Of a stretch of 64,000 nucleotides of DNA, positions 53,603-63,183 are shown in pieces. Within the stretch, counting starts at the first letter, position 1; the number at the start of each line of letters is the position of its first letter. Both the position numbers and the translations under genes were made by a program. The DNA is from JBBKXJ01 sp037969395 (GTDB lineage: Bacteria > Pseudomonadota > Gammaproteobacteria > Pseudomonadales > JAUIET01), in the NCBI GenBank assembly GCA_037969395.1, contig JBBKXJ010000070.1, positions 13,990 to 77,989 on the forward strand, in the 5' to 3' direction. Below the pieces are notes generated by a model. That model searched no databases and had not been told where the DNA came from. It worked only from the letters and a program-made list of their open reading frames with translations.

Positions 53603-54685
53603 TTACTCCGCCAGCGCTGCCAGTTGGTCGGTTTGATGTTCCTGCACCAGCGGCTGAATCACGGCATCCAAATCGCCTTCCACAATTTCTGCCAGTTTAT
53701 ACAGCGTGAGGTTAATGCGATGATCGGTGATGCGACCCTGCGGATAATTGTAGGTACGGATGCGCTCCGAACGGTCACCGCTGCCCACCAGGTTGCGACG
53801 CTCGTCGGCCTGCTGCTGGTCTTGTTTATTTTGCGCGGCGTCCTGCAGCCGCGCGCCCAGCAGCGACATCGCCCGGGCGCGATTTTTGTGCTGCGAGCGC
53901 TCGTCCTGGCACTCAACCACGATGCCGGTGGGCAGATGGGTCAGCCGAATGGCAGAATCAGTTTTGTTAACATGCTGACCACCGGCGCCCGAAGCGCGAT
54001 AGGTATCAACGCGTAAGTCTGCTTTGTTGATTTCAATCGTCTCCAGCTCGGCAACTTCGGGCAAAATCGCCACCGTACAGGCCGAAGTGTGAATGCGACC
54101 CTGCGACTCAGTCTCGGGAACGCGCTGCACGCGATGCGCACCGGACTCAAACTTCAAACGCGCATACACGTCAGTGCCGCTGATGCGACTGATAATTTCT
54201 TTATAGCCGCCGTGTTCGCCGGCGCGCTCGCTAATAATCTCCACCCGCCAACCCGTTGCCTCCGCAAAGCGGCTGTACATGCGAAATAAATCGCCGGCGA
54301 AAATAGCCGCCTCGTCGCCGCCTGTGCCGGCGCGAATTTCCAAAAACACGTTATTGCGGTCGTTAGGATCTTTCGGCAGCAACAGCGTTTGCAGGCTGGC
54401 TTCGAGCCGCTCCAGCTCATGCTCGGCTGTGGTCAATTCTTCCTGCGCCATGTCGCGCATGTCAGGGTCGCCGTCCTGCAGCAGGCTGTGCGCTTCCTGG
54501 GCGTCGTTACTAACAGTTTGGTAGCGCTGAAAGCACTGCACCACCGGCTCGATCTCGGCGTACTCCTGCGACAAGGCGCGAAAGCGATTTTGGTCGCTAA
54601 TCACTTCGCTGTCGCTCAGCAAGGCGCCGAGTTCTTCGTAACGGTCAACGAGGATATTCAGTTTTTGCGAAATAGAGGGTTTCAT
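53603..54685 (-). CDS. prfA: Peptide chain release factor 1
   Basis: Recognises UAA/UAG and triggers peptide release. The 360 residues have the recognition-domain PxT motif as PET (190-192), the context HRVQRVPETESQGRIHTS, and the catalytic GGQ at 235-237 (Gln237, the PrmC substrate). The start overlaps the hemA stop by four bases. hemA-prfA-prmC is the standard gammaproteobacterial order. Confidence 0.98.
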   Translation of the reverse strand: MKPSISQKLNILVDRYEELGALLSDSEVISDQNRFRALSQEYAEIEPVVQCFQRYQTVSNDAQEAHSLLQDGDPDMRDMAQEELTTAEHELERLEASLQTLLLPKDPNDRNNVFLEIRAGTGGDEAAIFAGDLFRMYSRFAEATGWRVEIISERAGEHGGYKEIISRISGTDVYARLKFESGAHRVQRVPETESQGRIHTSACTVAILPEVAELETIEINKADLRVDTYRASGAGGQHVNKTDSAIRLTHLPTGIVVECQDERSQHKNRARAMSLLGARLQDAAQNKQDQQQADERRNLVGSGDRSERIRTYNYPQGRITDHRINLTLYKLAEIVEGDLDAVIQPLVQEHQTDQLAALAE

Positions 54686-55968
54686 TTGCGCTCTTTGGCT
54701 TCCAGGTCTTCGGCTGAGAAATCGAGCAATTCCTGCGACCAGGCAAGTTTGTCAATTTCGCCGCGCTCGCAGGCCTTCTTCATTTGCACGCTGGGAGTAT
54801 GGATTAACTTGTTCGTCAGCGCGTGCGCCAAACCGTAGATTACGTCCTCTACCGGCTGGCCATTTTGCAACGCAGATTTTGCTTTGCTCAGTTCCGCATC
54901 ACGCACTAACGCTGCTTTTTTGCGAAACGCTCTGACACTGCCCACCGCACCCAGCGACCGCTGCTGGCGGCCAAACTCCTCAACCGCATGAGCGATCAAT
55001 GCGTCGGCTTTTTGCGCTTCAGTGGTGCGGCTTTTGACGTTGTCGTCGATGATATCGCGCAGATCGTCGACACTATACAGGTACACGTTGTCGAGGTCGC
55101 CAACCTGCACCTCTATGTCGCGCGGCACCGCCAGGTCGACCATAAAAATAGGGCGTCCTTTGCGGGCGCGTAAGGCCTGCTCGACCATGCCCTTGCCGAG
55201 AATCGGCAGCTGGCTGGCGGTAGACGAGATGACGATATCAGCATGTACTAACTGGGCCGGAATATCCGTCAGCACCACCGCTTTCGCCCCCAGCTCATTC
55301 GCCAGCACCTCGGCGCGGGCCAGCGTGCGATTCGCCACCACAATACCGGTCTGGTTGTGCCGCCGCAGGTGGCGAGCGGTTAAGGCAATGGTGTCGCCGG
55401 CGCCAATTAGCAAGGCCTGTGTTTGCCCCAAATCGGAAAAAATATGTTGCGCCAGACGCACAGCGGCCGATGCGACCGAAACAGGGTTAGCGCCAATAGC
55501 GGTTTGCGTGCGCACCTGCTTAGCGACTGCAAATACCTGCTCAAATACGCGCGCCAACTCGCGTCCTACTGCTGAATTCTCCTGTGCCTGCGCATACGCG
55601 GTTTTCATTTGGCCCAATATTTGCGGTTCGCCAATCACCATGGAATCAAGCCCGCAGCTGACGCGAATCATATGCTGCAATGCGGCGTTGTCAACGTGGC
55701 AGTAGCACGCCCGCCACAGCTCATCGGCCGGTGCGCCCTGTTGCGCCTGCAGCCATTTACCAATCAAATGCGTGGTGTTTTCAGGATCGTCCGCAAAACC
55801 ATAGAATTCGGTGCGGTTACAGGTCGACAGCACCACCGCCTCACGCAGACACAGTTCGCTCACGCAGGCTGCCAGCAACTGCGCGAGGCGCTCGGGCACA
55901 ATCGACACGCGCTCACGCAAACTCAGAGTCGCCGTAGTGTGATTCAAGCCAAAGGCGATCAACGCCAT
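54682..55968 (-). CDS. hemA: Glutamyl-tRNA reductase HemA
   Basis: First enzyme of C5-pathway tetrapyrrole synthesis, reducing Glu-tRNA to glutamate semialdehyde. The 428 residues show GLNHTTATLSLRERVS, the catalytic Cys in STCNRTEFYG, GEPQILGQMKTAY, the NADPH-binding LIGAGDTIALTARHL and VDLAVPRDIE. It diverges from the TPR lipoprotein gene, as in Pseudomonas where lolB and ispE follow on the other strand. Confidence 0.98.
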   Translation of the reverse strand: MALIAFGLNHTTATLSLRERVSIVPERLAQLLAACVSELCLREAVVLSTCNRTEFYGFADDPENTTHLIGKWLQAQQGAPADELWRACYCHVDNAALQHMIRVSCGLDSMVIGEPQILGQMKTAYAQAQENSAVGRELARVFEQVFAVAKQVRTQTAIGANPVSVASAAVRLAQHIFSDLGQTQALLIGAGDTIALTARHLRRHNQTGIVVANRTLARAEVLANELGAKAVVLTDIPAQLVHADIVISSTASQLPILGKGMVEQALRARKGRPIFMVDLAVPRDIEVQVGDLDNVYLYSVDDLRDIIDDNVKSRTTEAQKADALIAHAVEEFGRQQRSLGAVGSVRAFRKKAALVRDAELSKAKSALQNGQPVEDVIYGLAHALTNKLIHTPSVQMKKACERGEIDKLAWSQELLDFSAEDLEAKERK

Positions 55969-56129
55969 GTGCAGTGTCTCGAACAGTTAAGATCGCCGAA
56001 AAGCGAATAGATGCTTACAAGGCCACACATTCTAGCAAGTTCTGCCCAAAAACCCACCAGCGGCACGTACGACTTTTGGTGGGCAGAGGATGTCGACAGC
56101 AACAGCGTGACCCACATTCCTGTTAATTA

Positions 56130-56160
56130 TTGCAAACATTGCCGCTATACATCCTATAAT
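56130..56160 (+). promoter_or_regulatory. Candidate promoter of the TPR lipoprotein-lolB-ispE operon
   Basis: TTGCAA (56130-56135) and a perfect TATAAT (56155-56160) are separated by 19 bp, longer than ideal. It lies 53 bases before the predicted start codon. Confidence 0.4.
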
Positions 56161-56212
56161 TAATGGATAAAATCTGCTTTTCTACGCTCTAACCAGTCTG
56201 GCTAGTCATGAT

Positions 56213-58036
56213 ATGTTTATCATGTCGTTGCCCAGAACGAGTAATCTTATGTTTTCCAAACCGTTAATGCCTATGCCCTTACGAGTCACTCAACGATCTG
56301 CCGCACCCGGTTTGAGCACGTTAACTCGCTGCGCAGCGGTGCTGTCTGCCCTCATGCTTGCTGCCTGCGCTTCGCAGCCCGGGACTCCTGAGCAGGCTGG
56401 CGTGGCGCCCGAGGTGCTGCAACCAGTGGTTGTGAAAGCAGAGAAAATCTACAAACCAATACCGCTGCAGACCTTGTATGCGCTGTTAGTGGCTGACCTT
56501 GCCGCACAGCGCAACCAATTTGATATCGCGCTGCGCAATTATGTCAACGAAGCGCTGAACACCAAAGATGCCGGCGTAGCGCGCCATGCGACCATGCTGG
56601 CAGAATTGCTGCAAGCCGAGAATGTTGCTCTGAAAACCGCAAACATCTGGGCCGACACCCAGCCCAACGACGCTCAGGCGCAATATTCGGCGGCAATTCA
56701 CGAAGCGCGTGCGCTAAAGCTCGACAACGCAATGCTGAAAATGACGCGTTCCATGCAGCTAAACGGCAAAACCAATTTCACCGCGCTCGCCAGGCTGGCC
56801 GCCACCGCGACCCGCGCCAAGCAAAAAGCGCTGCTGGCCGAATACAAGACATTGGCTGAAGAGCGCAAGGGCGATGCTGATCTGCTCATCGGCACTGCCA
56901 TGTTACAACAACAGCTTGGCAAGCTAACCGACGCGCTGGACTCGGTACAAAAAACACTTGATATCGAGCCCGACAACATTAGCGCCATCGCCAGCGAGGC
57001 ACGCATACTGCAGTTGCTCGATCAGCCCGACAAAGCCTTTAAACGGCTTGAGGCGAAGCTAAAAGACCAACCTAACAACAAAAGCCTGCGCCTTTTATAT
57101 GCGCGCTTGTTGACCAAAACTGACCTGGCAAAAGCGCAGCAGCAATTCGAAATGTTGGTAGAGCAGCATCCCGAAGATGAAGAGCTGCGGTTTACGCTGG
57201 CACTGGTATACCGCGAAAATCAACAACTCGACCTGGCACGTGGCGAACTGAAGAAGCTGACCGTCGGCAACAAACAGGCGGCGGCCGCACATTATTACCT
57301 CGGCCTGGTTGAAGAAGAGTCGGGTAACATCGACGCGGCGCTGGCGCAGTACGACCAGGTGGAACCCAGCAAAGTATTTTTGCAGGCAATGGCCCGCAGC
57401 GCCCAACTCAAGACCGATGCCGGCGACCTGGAGGAGGTGGTAAAGAACTTACAGGCGCTGGGCGAACAGCATTCTGAATATGCAATTGATCTACTGCTGT
57501 TAGCGGCTGACACCTTGACCCGATCGGGTTCACTGGACCGCAGCCACGAACTGCTTAGCGATGCGCTGGTTGTGAACCCGGAAGAGTCTAATCTGCTCTA
57601 TGCGCGCTCAATGCTCAATGAGAAGCGTCTCGATCTTGTCGCCATGGAAAGTGACCTGCGACAAATGCTGGAACTGGACCCGGATAACTCCACCGCACTA
57701 AACGCGCTTGGCTACACGCTGACTGTACACACCAAACGCTACAACGAGGCGTATGAACTAATCGAGCGCGCGCTGGAAATCAACCCCAATGACCCGGCAA
57801 TTATGGACAGCATGGGCTGGAACCAGTTTCGGCGCGGCAATATAGAGGAAGCGCTAACGTATTTGAAACGCGCGCACAAACTGTTTCCAGATCCTGAAGT
57901 CGCGGCGCATCTTGGCGAAGTGCTGTGGGCAGCAGGCCAGCAAAACGAAGCCAAAGCCGTATGGCGAGAGGCACTAAACAAGCAGCCCGACAGCCCGATT
58001 ATGCAAGATATTGTTGAGCGTTTTGGTCAGCCGTAA
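56213..58036 (+). CDS. TPR-repeat lipoprotein (PA4667-like)
   Basis: Predicted lipoprotein of 607 residues: N-terminal signal with lipobox LAAC (Cys52 from this start), then tandem tetratricopeptide repeats almost throughout, for example ALRNYVNEAL, ALDSVQKTLDIEPDN, NEAYELIERALEINPND and ALTYLKRAHKLFPD. Several Met codons near the N-terminus leave the start uncertain; an ATG at 56249 is an alternative. The same kind of gene sits before lolB in pseudomonads, suggesting an outer-membrane or envelope assembly role, but no specific function is known. Confidence 0.85.
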   Translation: MFIMSLPRTSNLMFSKPLMPMPLRVTQRSAAPGLSTLTRCAAVLSALMLAACASQPGTPEQAGVAPEVLQPVVVKAEKIYKPIPLQTLYALLVADLAAQRNQFDIALRNYVNEALNTKDAGVARHATMLAELLQAENVALKTANIWADTQPNDAQAQYSAAIHEARALKLDNAMLKMTRSMQLNGKTNFTALARLAATATRAKQKALLAEYKTLAEERKGDADLLIGTAMLQQQLGKLTDALDSVQKTLDIEPDNISAIASEARILQLLDQPDKAFKRLEAKLKDQPNNKSLRLLYARLLTKTDLAKAQQQFEMLVEQHPEDEELRFTLALVYRENQQLDLARGELKKLTVGNKQAAAAHYYLGLVEEESGNIDAALAQYDQVEPSKVFLQAMARSAQLKTDAGDLEEVVKNLQALGEQHSEYAIDLLLLAADTLTRSGSLDRSHELLSDALVVNPEESNLLYARSMLNEKRLDLVAMESDLRQMLELDPDNSTALNALGYTLTVHTKRYNEAYELIERALEINPNDPAIMDSMGWNQFRRGNIEEALTYLKRAHKLFPDPEVAAHLGEVLWAAGQQNEAKAVWREALNKQPDSPIMQDIVERFGQP

Positions 58037-58616
58037 GCGGCGGTCAGGCAGTTTATTAATCGCTGCCGCGCTCGGCTTTCTGCTTTCCTCCTGCGCCACT
58101 CAAACCAGTACAATCGATGGCCACAGCGCCGCTGCAGATATTAAGCAGTGGCATATTCGTGGCAAAATTGGCATTCGCACCGCGTCTGAATCGCTCAGCG
58201 CCATGCTCAACTGGCAGCAACTCAGCGGCGCTTACACTATTCGACTCAGCGGCGCGCTGGGCAGTGGCAGCCTGCAGATCATCGGCAACGATGACCGTGT
58301 GACTGTGCGCCAGGCCGGGCAAGTTGATCAACACGCAAGCGATGCTTCGCAGCTATTGCAGCAACGGCTTGGCTGGTCGGTGCCGATTGAGCATATTTAT
58401 TACTGGATACGAGGTTTGCCAGCAGCGGCACCGATTGATCGGCAGAGCAACGCCGACGGCCACCTGAGCGTACTGGAACAAGACGGTTGGCGTATTGAAT
58501 ACCTGCGCTACCAGCAGTTTGCCAACTATACGCTACCGAGCAAACTACGACTGCAACATGCAGATCTACAAGTCACGCTGATTATTAAGGACTGGCAGAT
58601 AAAACCTTCAACATGA
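58011..58616 (+). CDS. lolB: Outer-membrane lipoprotein receptor LolB
   Basis: Accepts lipoproteins from LolA and inserts them in the outer membrane; itself a lipoprotein. The 201 residues have a signal with lipobox SSC (Cys28), then a LolB fold with WHIRGKIGIRT, AMLNWQQLSGAYTIRLSGALGSGSLQI and IYYWIRGLPAA. The start is a TTG (58011), overlapping the upstream gene by 26 bases; a TTG at 58023 is also possible. Its stop overlaps ispE by four bases. Confidence 0.92.
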   Translation: MLSVLVSRKRRSGSLLIAAALGFLLSSCATQTSTIDGHSAAADIKQWHIRGKIGIRTASESLSAMLNWQQLSGAYTIRLSGALGSGSLQIIGNDDRVTVRQAGQVDQHASDASQLLQQRLGWSVPIEHIYYWIRGLPAAAPIDRQSNADGHLSVLEQDGWRIEYLRYQQFANYTLPSKLRLQHADLQVTLIIKDWQIKPST

Positions 58617-59461
58617 GCCTGACCCTGCCGGCACCCGCCAAACTTAATCTGTTTTTACATATCGTCGGCCGCCGCGCCGACGGCTACCATGAACTGCAAA
58701 CGGCGTTTCAATTCGTGGACCTGTGCGATCAGCTGTCGTTCGACCGCAGGGCAACTGCCGAGATAGTGCTTAGCGGCGATTGCGGCGATGTCATTGCTTC
58801 AGATAATCTGGTGCATAGAGCCGCCCGCGAACTGCAGCAAGCCGCCGGCATAAACGCCGGTGCTGCAATCACGCTACAAAAAAATATCCCGATGGGCGCG
58901 GGGCTGGGCGGCGGCAGCTCCGATGCTGCCACTACCCTGCTCGCACTCAACCAGTTATGGGAAGCGGGACTTAATCTGCTTGCGCTGGCAAACATCGGTG
59001 CTGATCTGGGGGCAGATATACCCGTATTTGTGCACGGCCACGCCGCCTGGGCGGAAGGCATCGGCGACCGCTTAACGCCAATTGAGCCAGTTCAGCCCTG
59101 CTATTTGATCATCAAGCCCGATTGCTCAATTGCAACAGCAGAGATTTTTTGCCATGAGCAATTGACACGCCACACGACTCCCATCAAAATAGCGCGCTTT
59201 CTTGGTCAGCCAAACGAGTGTCGAAACGATTGCCTGGCGGTTGTTCAGCAGCTCTACCCGCAGGTAACAGCGGCAATGCAGTGGTTGGATGAGTTCTCTT
59301 CGGCTCGCTTAACCGGAACCGGAGCCTGCGTGTTTGCTGAGTTTGAAAATAAAAGTGCAGCGACACGGGTGCTGGAACGGCTACCCGCGCACTGGCAAGG
59401 TTATGTTGCAAGAGGTTTGAATGTTTCACCCACACATTCAAAACTGTCGGAATATAAGTAG
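58613..59461 (+). CDS. ispE: 4-diphosphocytidyl-2-C-methyl-D-erythritol kinase IspE
   Basis: GHMP kinase of the MEP isoprenoid pathway, source of undecaprenyl and quinone precursors. The 282 residues show PAPAKLNLFLHIVGRRADGYHEL, the phosphate loop PMGAGLGGGSSDAATTL, and LTGTGACVFAEF near the C-terminus. It lies just upstream of tRNA-Gln and prs, the Pseudomonas order. Confidence 0.97.
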   Translation: MSLTLPAPAKLNLFLHIVGRRADGYHELQTAFQFVDLCDQLSFDRRATAEIVLSGDCGDVIASDNLVHRAARELQQAAGINAGAAITLQKNIPMGAGLGGGSSDAATTLLALNQLWEAGLNLLALANIGADLGADIPVFVHGHAAWAEGIGDRLTPIEPVQPCYLIIKPDCSIATAEIFCHEQLTRHTTPIKIARFLGQPNECRNDCLAVVQQLYPQVTAAMQWLDEFSSARLTGTGACVFAEFENKSAATRVLERLPAHWQGYVARGLNVSPTHSKLSEYK

Positions 59462-59475
59462 TACAACTGTTTTAT

Positions 59476-59550
59476 TGGGGCGTCGCCAAGTGGTAAGGCA
59501 CTGGGTTTTGATCCCAGCATTCGTAGGTTCGAATCCTGCCGCCCCAGCCA
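59476..59550 (+). tRNA. tRNA-Gln (anticodon TTG)
   Basis: A 75-nt cloverleaf including encoded CCA. The acceptor arm TGGGGCG pairs with CGCCCCA, the anticodon arm is CTGGG/CCCAG with loop TTTTGAT (anticodon TTG at 59508-59510), and the T-loop is TTCGAAT. The U1-A72 pair is typical of bacterial tRNA-Gln. Confidence 0.97.
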
Positions 59551-59600
59551 TTTCACCAAGCTAGTGTAGTGTCCGCACTTACCATAGGGTCTCCACAAGC

Positions 59601-60545
59601 ATGCCTAATCTGATGATCTTTAGTGGTAATGCCAACCCTGACCTGGCTGAGAAAGTAGTGCGTCGGCTGGGCCTGCCATTGGGCAACGCGACCGTCACCC
59701 AGTTCAGCGATGGTGAAATCAACGTCGAACTCAATGAAAACGTGCGTGGCAAGGACGCATTTGTCATTCAGCCAACGTGCGCGCCTACCAACACAAACCT
59801 GATGGAATTGGTCTTGATGTGCGACGCGCTGCGGCGGGCGTCGGCCGGTCGTATCACCGCCGTGGTGCCCTACTTCGGCTATTCCCGCCAGGACCGTCGC
59901 GTGCGCTCGGCACGTGTGCCCATCAGCGCCAAAGTCTGCGCCGACATGATCATTAGCGTTGGTGTAGACCGTGTGATGACCGTTGACCTGCACGCCGAGC
60001 AGATACAGGGCTTTTTCGACGCGCCGGTAGACAATATTTACGGCTCGCCAGTTTTAGTAGATGACATTCAACGCCAACGTTACGACAACGTGATGGTAGT
60101 ATCGCCCGACATTGGCGGCGTAGTGCGCGCCCGCGCAGTGGCCAAACAGCTCAACGACTGTGGCCTTGCCATCATCGATAAACGCCGCCCTCAGGCCAAC
60201 GAAGCGCAGGTCATGAACATTATTGGCGACGTCACCGACCGCACCTGTATTTTGGTAGACGACATGGTCGATACTGCCGGCACGCTGTGTGCTGCCTCCA
60301 CTGCGTTGAAAGAACATGGCGCAGCGCGTGTATTAGCATACTGCACTCATCCGGTGCTGTCGGGTAAGGCCATCAAGAATATCAACGAATCACAGCTGGA
60401 CGAGCTGGTCGTCACCGACACCATTCCAATGAACGGTGAAATGGCCAGCTGCAAACGTATACGCCAGCTTTCCATTTCTGAAGTGTTGGCCGAATCGATT
60501 CGCCGCGTCAGCAACGAAGAGTCCATAAGCGCGATGTTTCACTAG
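59601..60545 (+). CDS. prs: Ribose-phosphate pyrophosphokinase (PRPP synthetase)
   Basis: Makes PRPP from ribose 5-phosphate and ATP, feeding nucleotide, histidine (hisG above) and NAD synthesis. The 314 residues show FSDGEINVELNENVRG, YFGYSRQDRRVRSARVPIS, TVDLHAEQIQGFF and the PRPP loop CILVDDMVDTAGTL. Length is standard. Confidence 0.98.
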   Translation: MPNLMIFSGNANPDLAEKVVRRLGLPLGNATVTQFSDGEINVELNENVRGKDAFVIQPTCAPTNTNLMELVLMCDALRRASAGRITAVVPYFGYSRQDRRVRSARVPISAKVCADMIISVGVDRVMTVDLHAEQIQGFFDAPVDNIYGSPVLVDDIQRQRYDNVMVVSPDIGGVVRARAVAKQLNDCGLAIIDKRRPQANEAQVMNIIGDVTDRTCILVDDMVDTAGTLCAASTALKEHGAARVLAYCTHPVLSGKAIKNINESQLDELVVTDTIPMNGEMASCKRIRQLSISEVLAESIRRVSNEESISAMFH

Positions 60546-60686
60546 GCGCGCAGCTATTCATTAAACGCGTTTATTTTTCGCTAAGGGCTAAGTCTTTACG
60601 AAACGGTAAGTTACTCAATAAACCCTAAACCCACCCGGTAGTTGTTTGGTCGCAGAACAAACGCCGTTAATCAAGGAATCACGACA

Positions 60687-61373
60687 ATGTCAAATGAGTT
60701 TTTATTACACGCGCAAATGCGCACTGACGCAGGGAAAGGTGCGAGCCGCCGCCTGCGCCGCCTGCACAATCTGGTGCCAGCTATCGTTTACGGCGGCGGT
60801 AAGCCACCACAGCCGATTAGCCTAAGCCACAAAGATTTTGCCAAGGCGCTGGAAAACGAGGCGTTCTATTCACACATTGTGTCGCTGGATATCGAAGGCA
60901 CGGCTGAAGATGTCATCATCAAAGATCTGCAGCGGCATCCGGCCAAGCCACTCCTCATGCATGCCGATTTTGTACGCATAGTGAAAGGTCAGAAAATTAC
61001 AGTCAATGTACCGCTACACTTCACCAACGAGGACAGTTGCGTCGGCGTTAAGTTACACGGTGGTGTTATTTCACATATCGAGACTGATATAGAGATTATC
61101 TGCCTACCGAGGAACTTACCGGAATTCGTCGAAGTCGATATGGCCGAGGTTGACATCGGCGACAACATTCACCTATCCGACCTCAAATTGCCTGAAGGCT
61201 CGGAAAGTGTCGCGCTGTCAGCCGTTGAACCGAACGATTTGTTCGTTGCCAGCTGTGCCCTGCCTAAAGTTGTACAAGAGGAAGAAGAGCCGGCAGAAGA
61301 CGTGGAAGAAGGTGAGGAAGATAAATCCGAAGACGATAAAGGCGAAACTGCCGGCGACGAGGACGACTCTTAA
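60687..61373 (+). CDS. rplY: 50S ribosomal protein L25/general stress protein Ctc
   Basis: Binds 5S rRNA. The ATG at 60687 (AGGA about 9 bases upstream) gives 228 residues: the L25 domain with GKGASRRLRRLHNLVPAIVYGG, then the TL5/Ctc C-terminal domain, and an extremely acidic tail from about residue 195. The two-domain Ctc form with acidic tail is common in pseudomonads; E. coli has only the short form. A longer frame from 60642 is rejected. Confidence 0.96.
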   Translation: MSNEFLLHAQMRTDAGKGASRRLRRLHNLVPAIVYGGGKPPQPISLSHKDFAKALENEAFYSHIVSLDIEGTAEDVIIKDLQRHPAKPLLMHADFVRIVKGQKITVNVPLHFTNEDSCVGVKLHGGVISHIETDIEIICLPRNLPEFVEVDMAEVDIGDNIHLSDLKLPEGSESVALSAVEPNDLFVASCALPKVVQEEEEPAEDVEEGEEDKSEDDKGETAGDEDDS

Positions 61374-61394
61374 ACCACCTTGCGAGAGAACAGC

Positions 61395-61982
61395 GTGCAA
61401 TTGATTGTGGGGCTGGGAAATCCAGGCCCGGAGCATGCGCACACACGGCATAACGCCGGCGCCTGGCTGGTTGACCAGCTGGCCCGGCGCTACGCCTGCA
61501 CGCTCGCTGCCGATAAAAAATTCTTTGGCTTGAGCGGCAAAGCACTTATCGACAACCACGCGGTGCATCTACTCATTCCAACGACTTATATGAACCGCAG
61601 CGGCCAGGCCGTGGCGGCACTGGCCAATTTTTACAAAATTGCGCCGGCCGACATTCTGGTCGCCCACGACGAACTGGACCTGCAGCCTGGCACTGCCCGC
61701 CTGAAGCGTGGCGGCGGTCACGGTGGCCACAACGGCTTGCGCGATACCATCAGCGCCCTGGGCAACAATAAAGACTTTATGCGCCTGCGCATTGGCATTG
61801 GCCACCCCGGTCACGCCAGCCAGGTAACAAACTATGTGCTCGGCAAACCGTCGGCCAGCGAATTGAGGCTTATTGAAGCCAGCCTGGACGACTCGCTGGA
61901 CGCACTACCGCTAGTTGCAGCAGACCAATGGCAGCGCGCTCAAATGCAACTGCATAGCGTTAAACCGGCAGCCGGCGAATAA
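61395..61982 (+). CDS. pth: Peptidyl-tRNA hydrolase
   Basis: Recycles peptidyl-tRNA that drops off ribosomes. From the GTG at 61395 (GAGAG upstream) it has 195 residues: QLIVGLGNPGPEHAHTRHNAGAW with the catalytic His19, FMNRSGQAV-like TYMNRSGQAVAAL, HDELDLQPGTARLKRGGGHGGHNGLRD-type sequence. A TTG at 61380 would add five residues. It sits between rplY and ychF, the typical arrangement. Confidence 0.97.
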   Translation: MQLIVGLGNPGPEHAHTRHNAGAWLVDQLARRYACTLAADKKFFGLSGKALIDNHAVHLLIPTTYMNRSGQAVAALANFYKIAPADILVAHDELDLQPGTARLKRGGGHGGHNGLRDTISALGNNKDFMRLRIGIGHPGHASQVTNYVLGKPSASELRLIEASLDDSLDALPLVAADQWQRAQMQLHSVKPAAGE

Positions 61983-61997
61983 CACTGGAACATCACT

Positions 61998-63089
61998 ATG
62001 GGTTTTAACTGCGGCATCGTCGGACTGCCTAACGTCGGCAAATCGACGTTGTTTAATGCGTTAACCGCCGCCGGAATCGGCGCCGAAAATTTTCCGTTCT
62101 GCACCATCGAACCAAATTCAGGCGTGGTCCCCATGCCGGACACACGTCTGGACGCGCTGGAGAAAATCGTCAAGCCACAGCGCGTGGTGCCTACCAGTAT
62201 GGAATTTGTCGATATTGCCGGCTTAGTCGCGGGTGCCTCCAGGGGCGAGGGGCTGGGCAACCAATTTCTCGGCAATATTCGCGAAACCGACGCGATAGCT
62301 CACGTAGTACGCTGTTTTGACGACGAAAACATCGTGCACGTAAATGACAAGGTCAACCCAGCCGACGATATAGAAGTCATAAATACCGAATTGGCGCTGG
62401 CCGATCTTGAAGCAGTAGAAAAAGCGATACAGCGGCTGGTGCGGGTAGCGAAAGGTGGCGATAAAGACGCAGTTAAAACCAAAGCTCTGCTGGAAAAAAT
62501 TCTGCCGCATTTGAACTCCGCACAGCCGGTGCGCACTTTCGGCCTTGCAGAAGACGAACTGCTGTTATTGCGCGACTTCAATTTGCTCACTTTAAAGCCC
62601 ACCATGTACATCGCCAACGTCGATGAAGACGGTTTCGATAACAACCCGCACCTACTGGCCGTGCAGGCGATTGCAGAAAAAGAAAACGCGGCTGTGGTAG
62701 TAATCTGTAACAAGATAGAAGCCGAAATTGCCGAATTGGACGCCGCTGACAAAGCCGAATTTCTTGCCGAACTCGGCATGCAAGAACCCGGCCTCGATCG
62801 CGTGATACGCGCGGGGTATGGCTTGCTGGATTTGCAAACCTACTTCACCGCCGGCGAAAAAGAAGTGCGCGCCTGGACGATCCCGATAGGTGCCACCGCA
62901 CCGCAATCTGCTGCAAAAATCCATACCGATTTTGAAAAAGGCTTTATCCGCGCTGAAGTTATCGCCTATGACGACTTTGTAGAGCTGGGCGGCGAGCAAG
63001 GCGCCAAAAATGCCGGCAAGTGGCGACTGGAAGGTAAAGAATACATTGTGCAAGACGGTGACATCATGCACTTCAGGTTCAATGTATGA
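61998..63089 (+). CDS. ychF: Redox-regulated ATPase YchF (OLA1-type)
   Basis: Translation-associated P-loop NTPase that prefers ATP. The 363 residues show GLPNVGKSTLFNALTAAG, FVDIAGLVAGASRGEGLGNQFL, the altered specificity motif CNKIEAE (instead of NKxD) and a C-terminal TGS-like domain ending EYIVQDGDIMHFRFNV. It follows pth by 15 bases. Confidence 0.98.
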   Translation: MGFNCGIVGLPNVGKSTLFNALTAAGIGAENFPFCTIEPNSGVVPMPDTRLDALEKIVKPQRVVPTSMEFVDIAGLVAGASRGEGLGNQFLGNIRETDAIAHVVRCFDDENIVHVNDKVNPADDIEVINTELALADLEAVEKAIQRLVRVAKGGDKDAVKTKALLEKILPHLNSAQPVRTFGLAEDELLLLRDFNLLTLKPTMYIANVDEDGFDNNPHLLAVQAIAEKENAAVVVICNKIEAEIAELDAADKAEFLAELGMQEPGLDRVIRAGYGLLDLQTYFTAGEKEVRAWTIPIGATAPQSAAKIHTDFEKGFIRAEVIAYDDFVELGGEQGAKNAGKWRLEGKEYIVQDGDIMHFRFNV

Positions 63090-63123
63090 CGCACGAATTT
63101 ATCGGCAAAATCACCCGCCAATC

Positions 63124-63152
63124 TTGACATTGCCGCGCCAAAACCGGAGAAT
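63124..63152 (+). promoter_or_regulatory. Promoter of tRNA-Met
   Basis: TTGACA (63124-63129), 17-bp spacer, GAGAAT (63147-63152), followed by a GC-rich discriminator (TCGCGCCC) as found in stringently controlled stable-RNA promoters. Confidence 0.65.
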
Positions 63153-63183
63153 TCGCGCCCTCACCAAGAGTTCAAAACGCAAT

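Noticed and set aside
60546..60686. Terminator after prs
   Set aside because: GCGCG/CGCG is too short and too far apart, and the T-rich stretch is interrupted.
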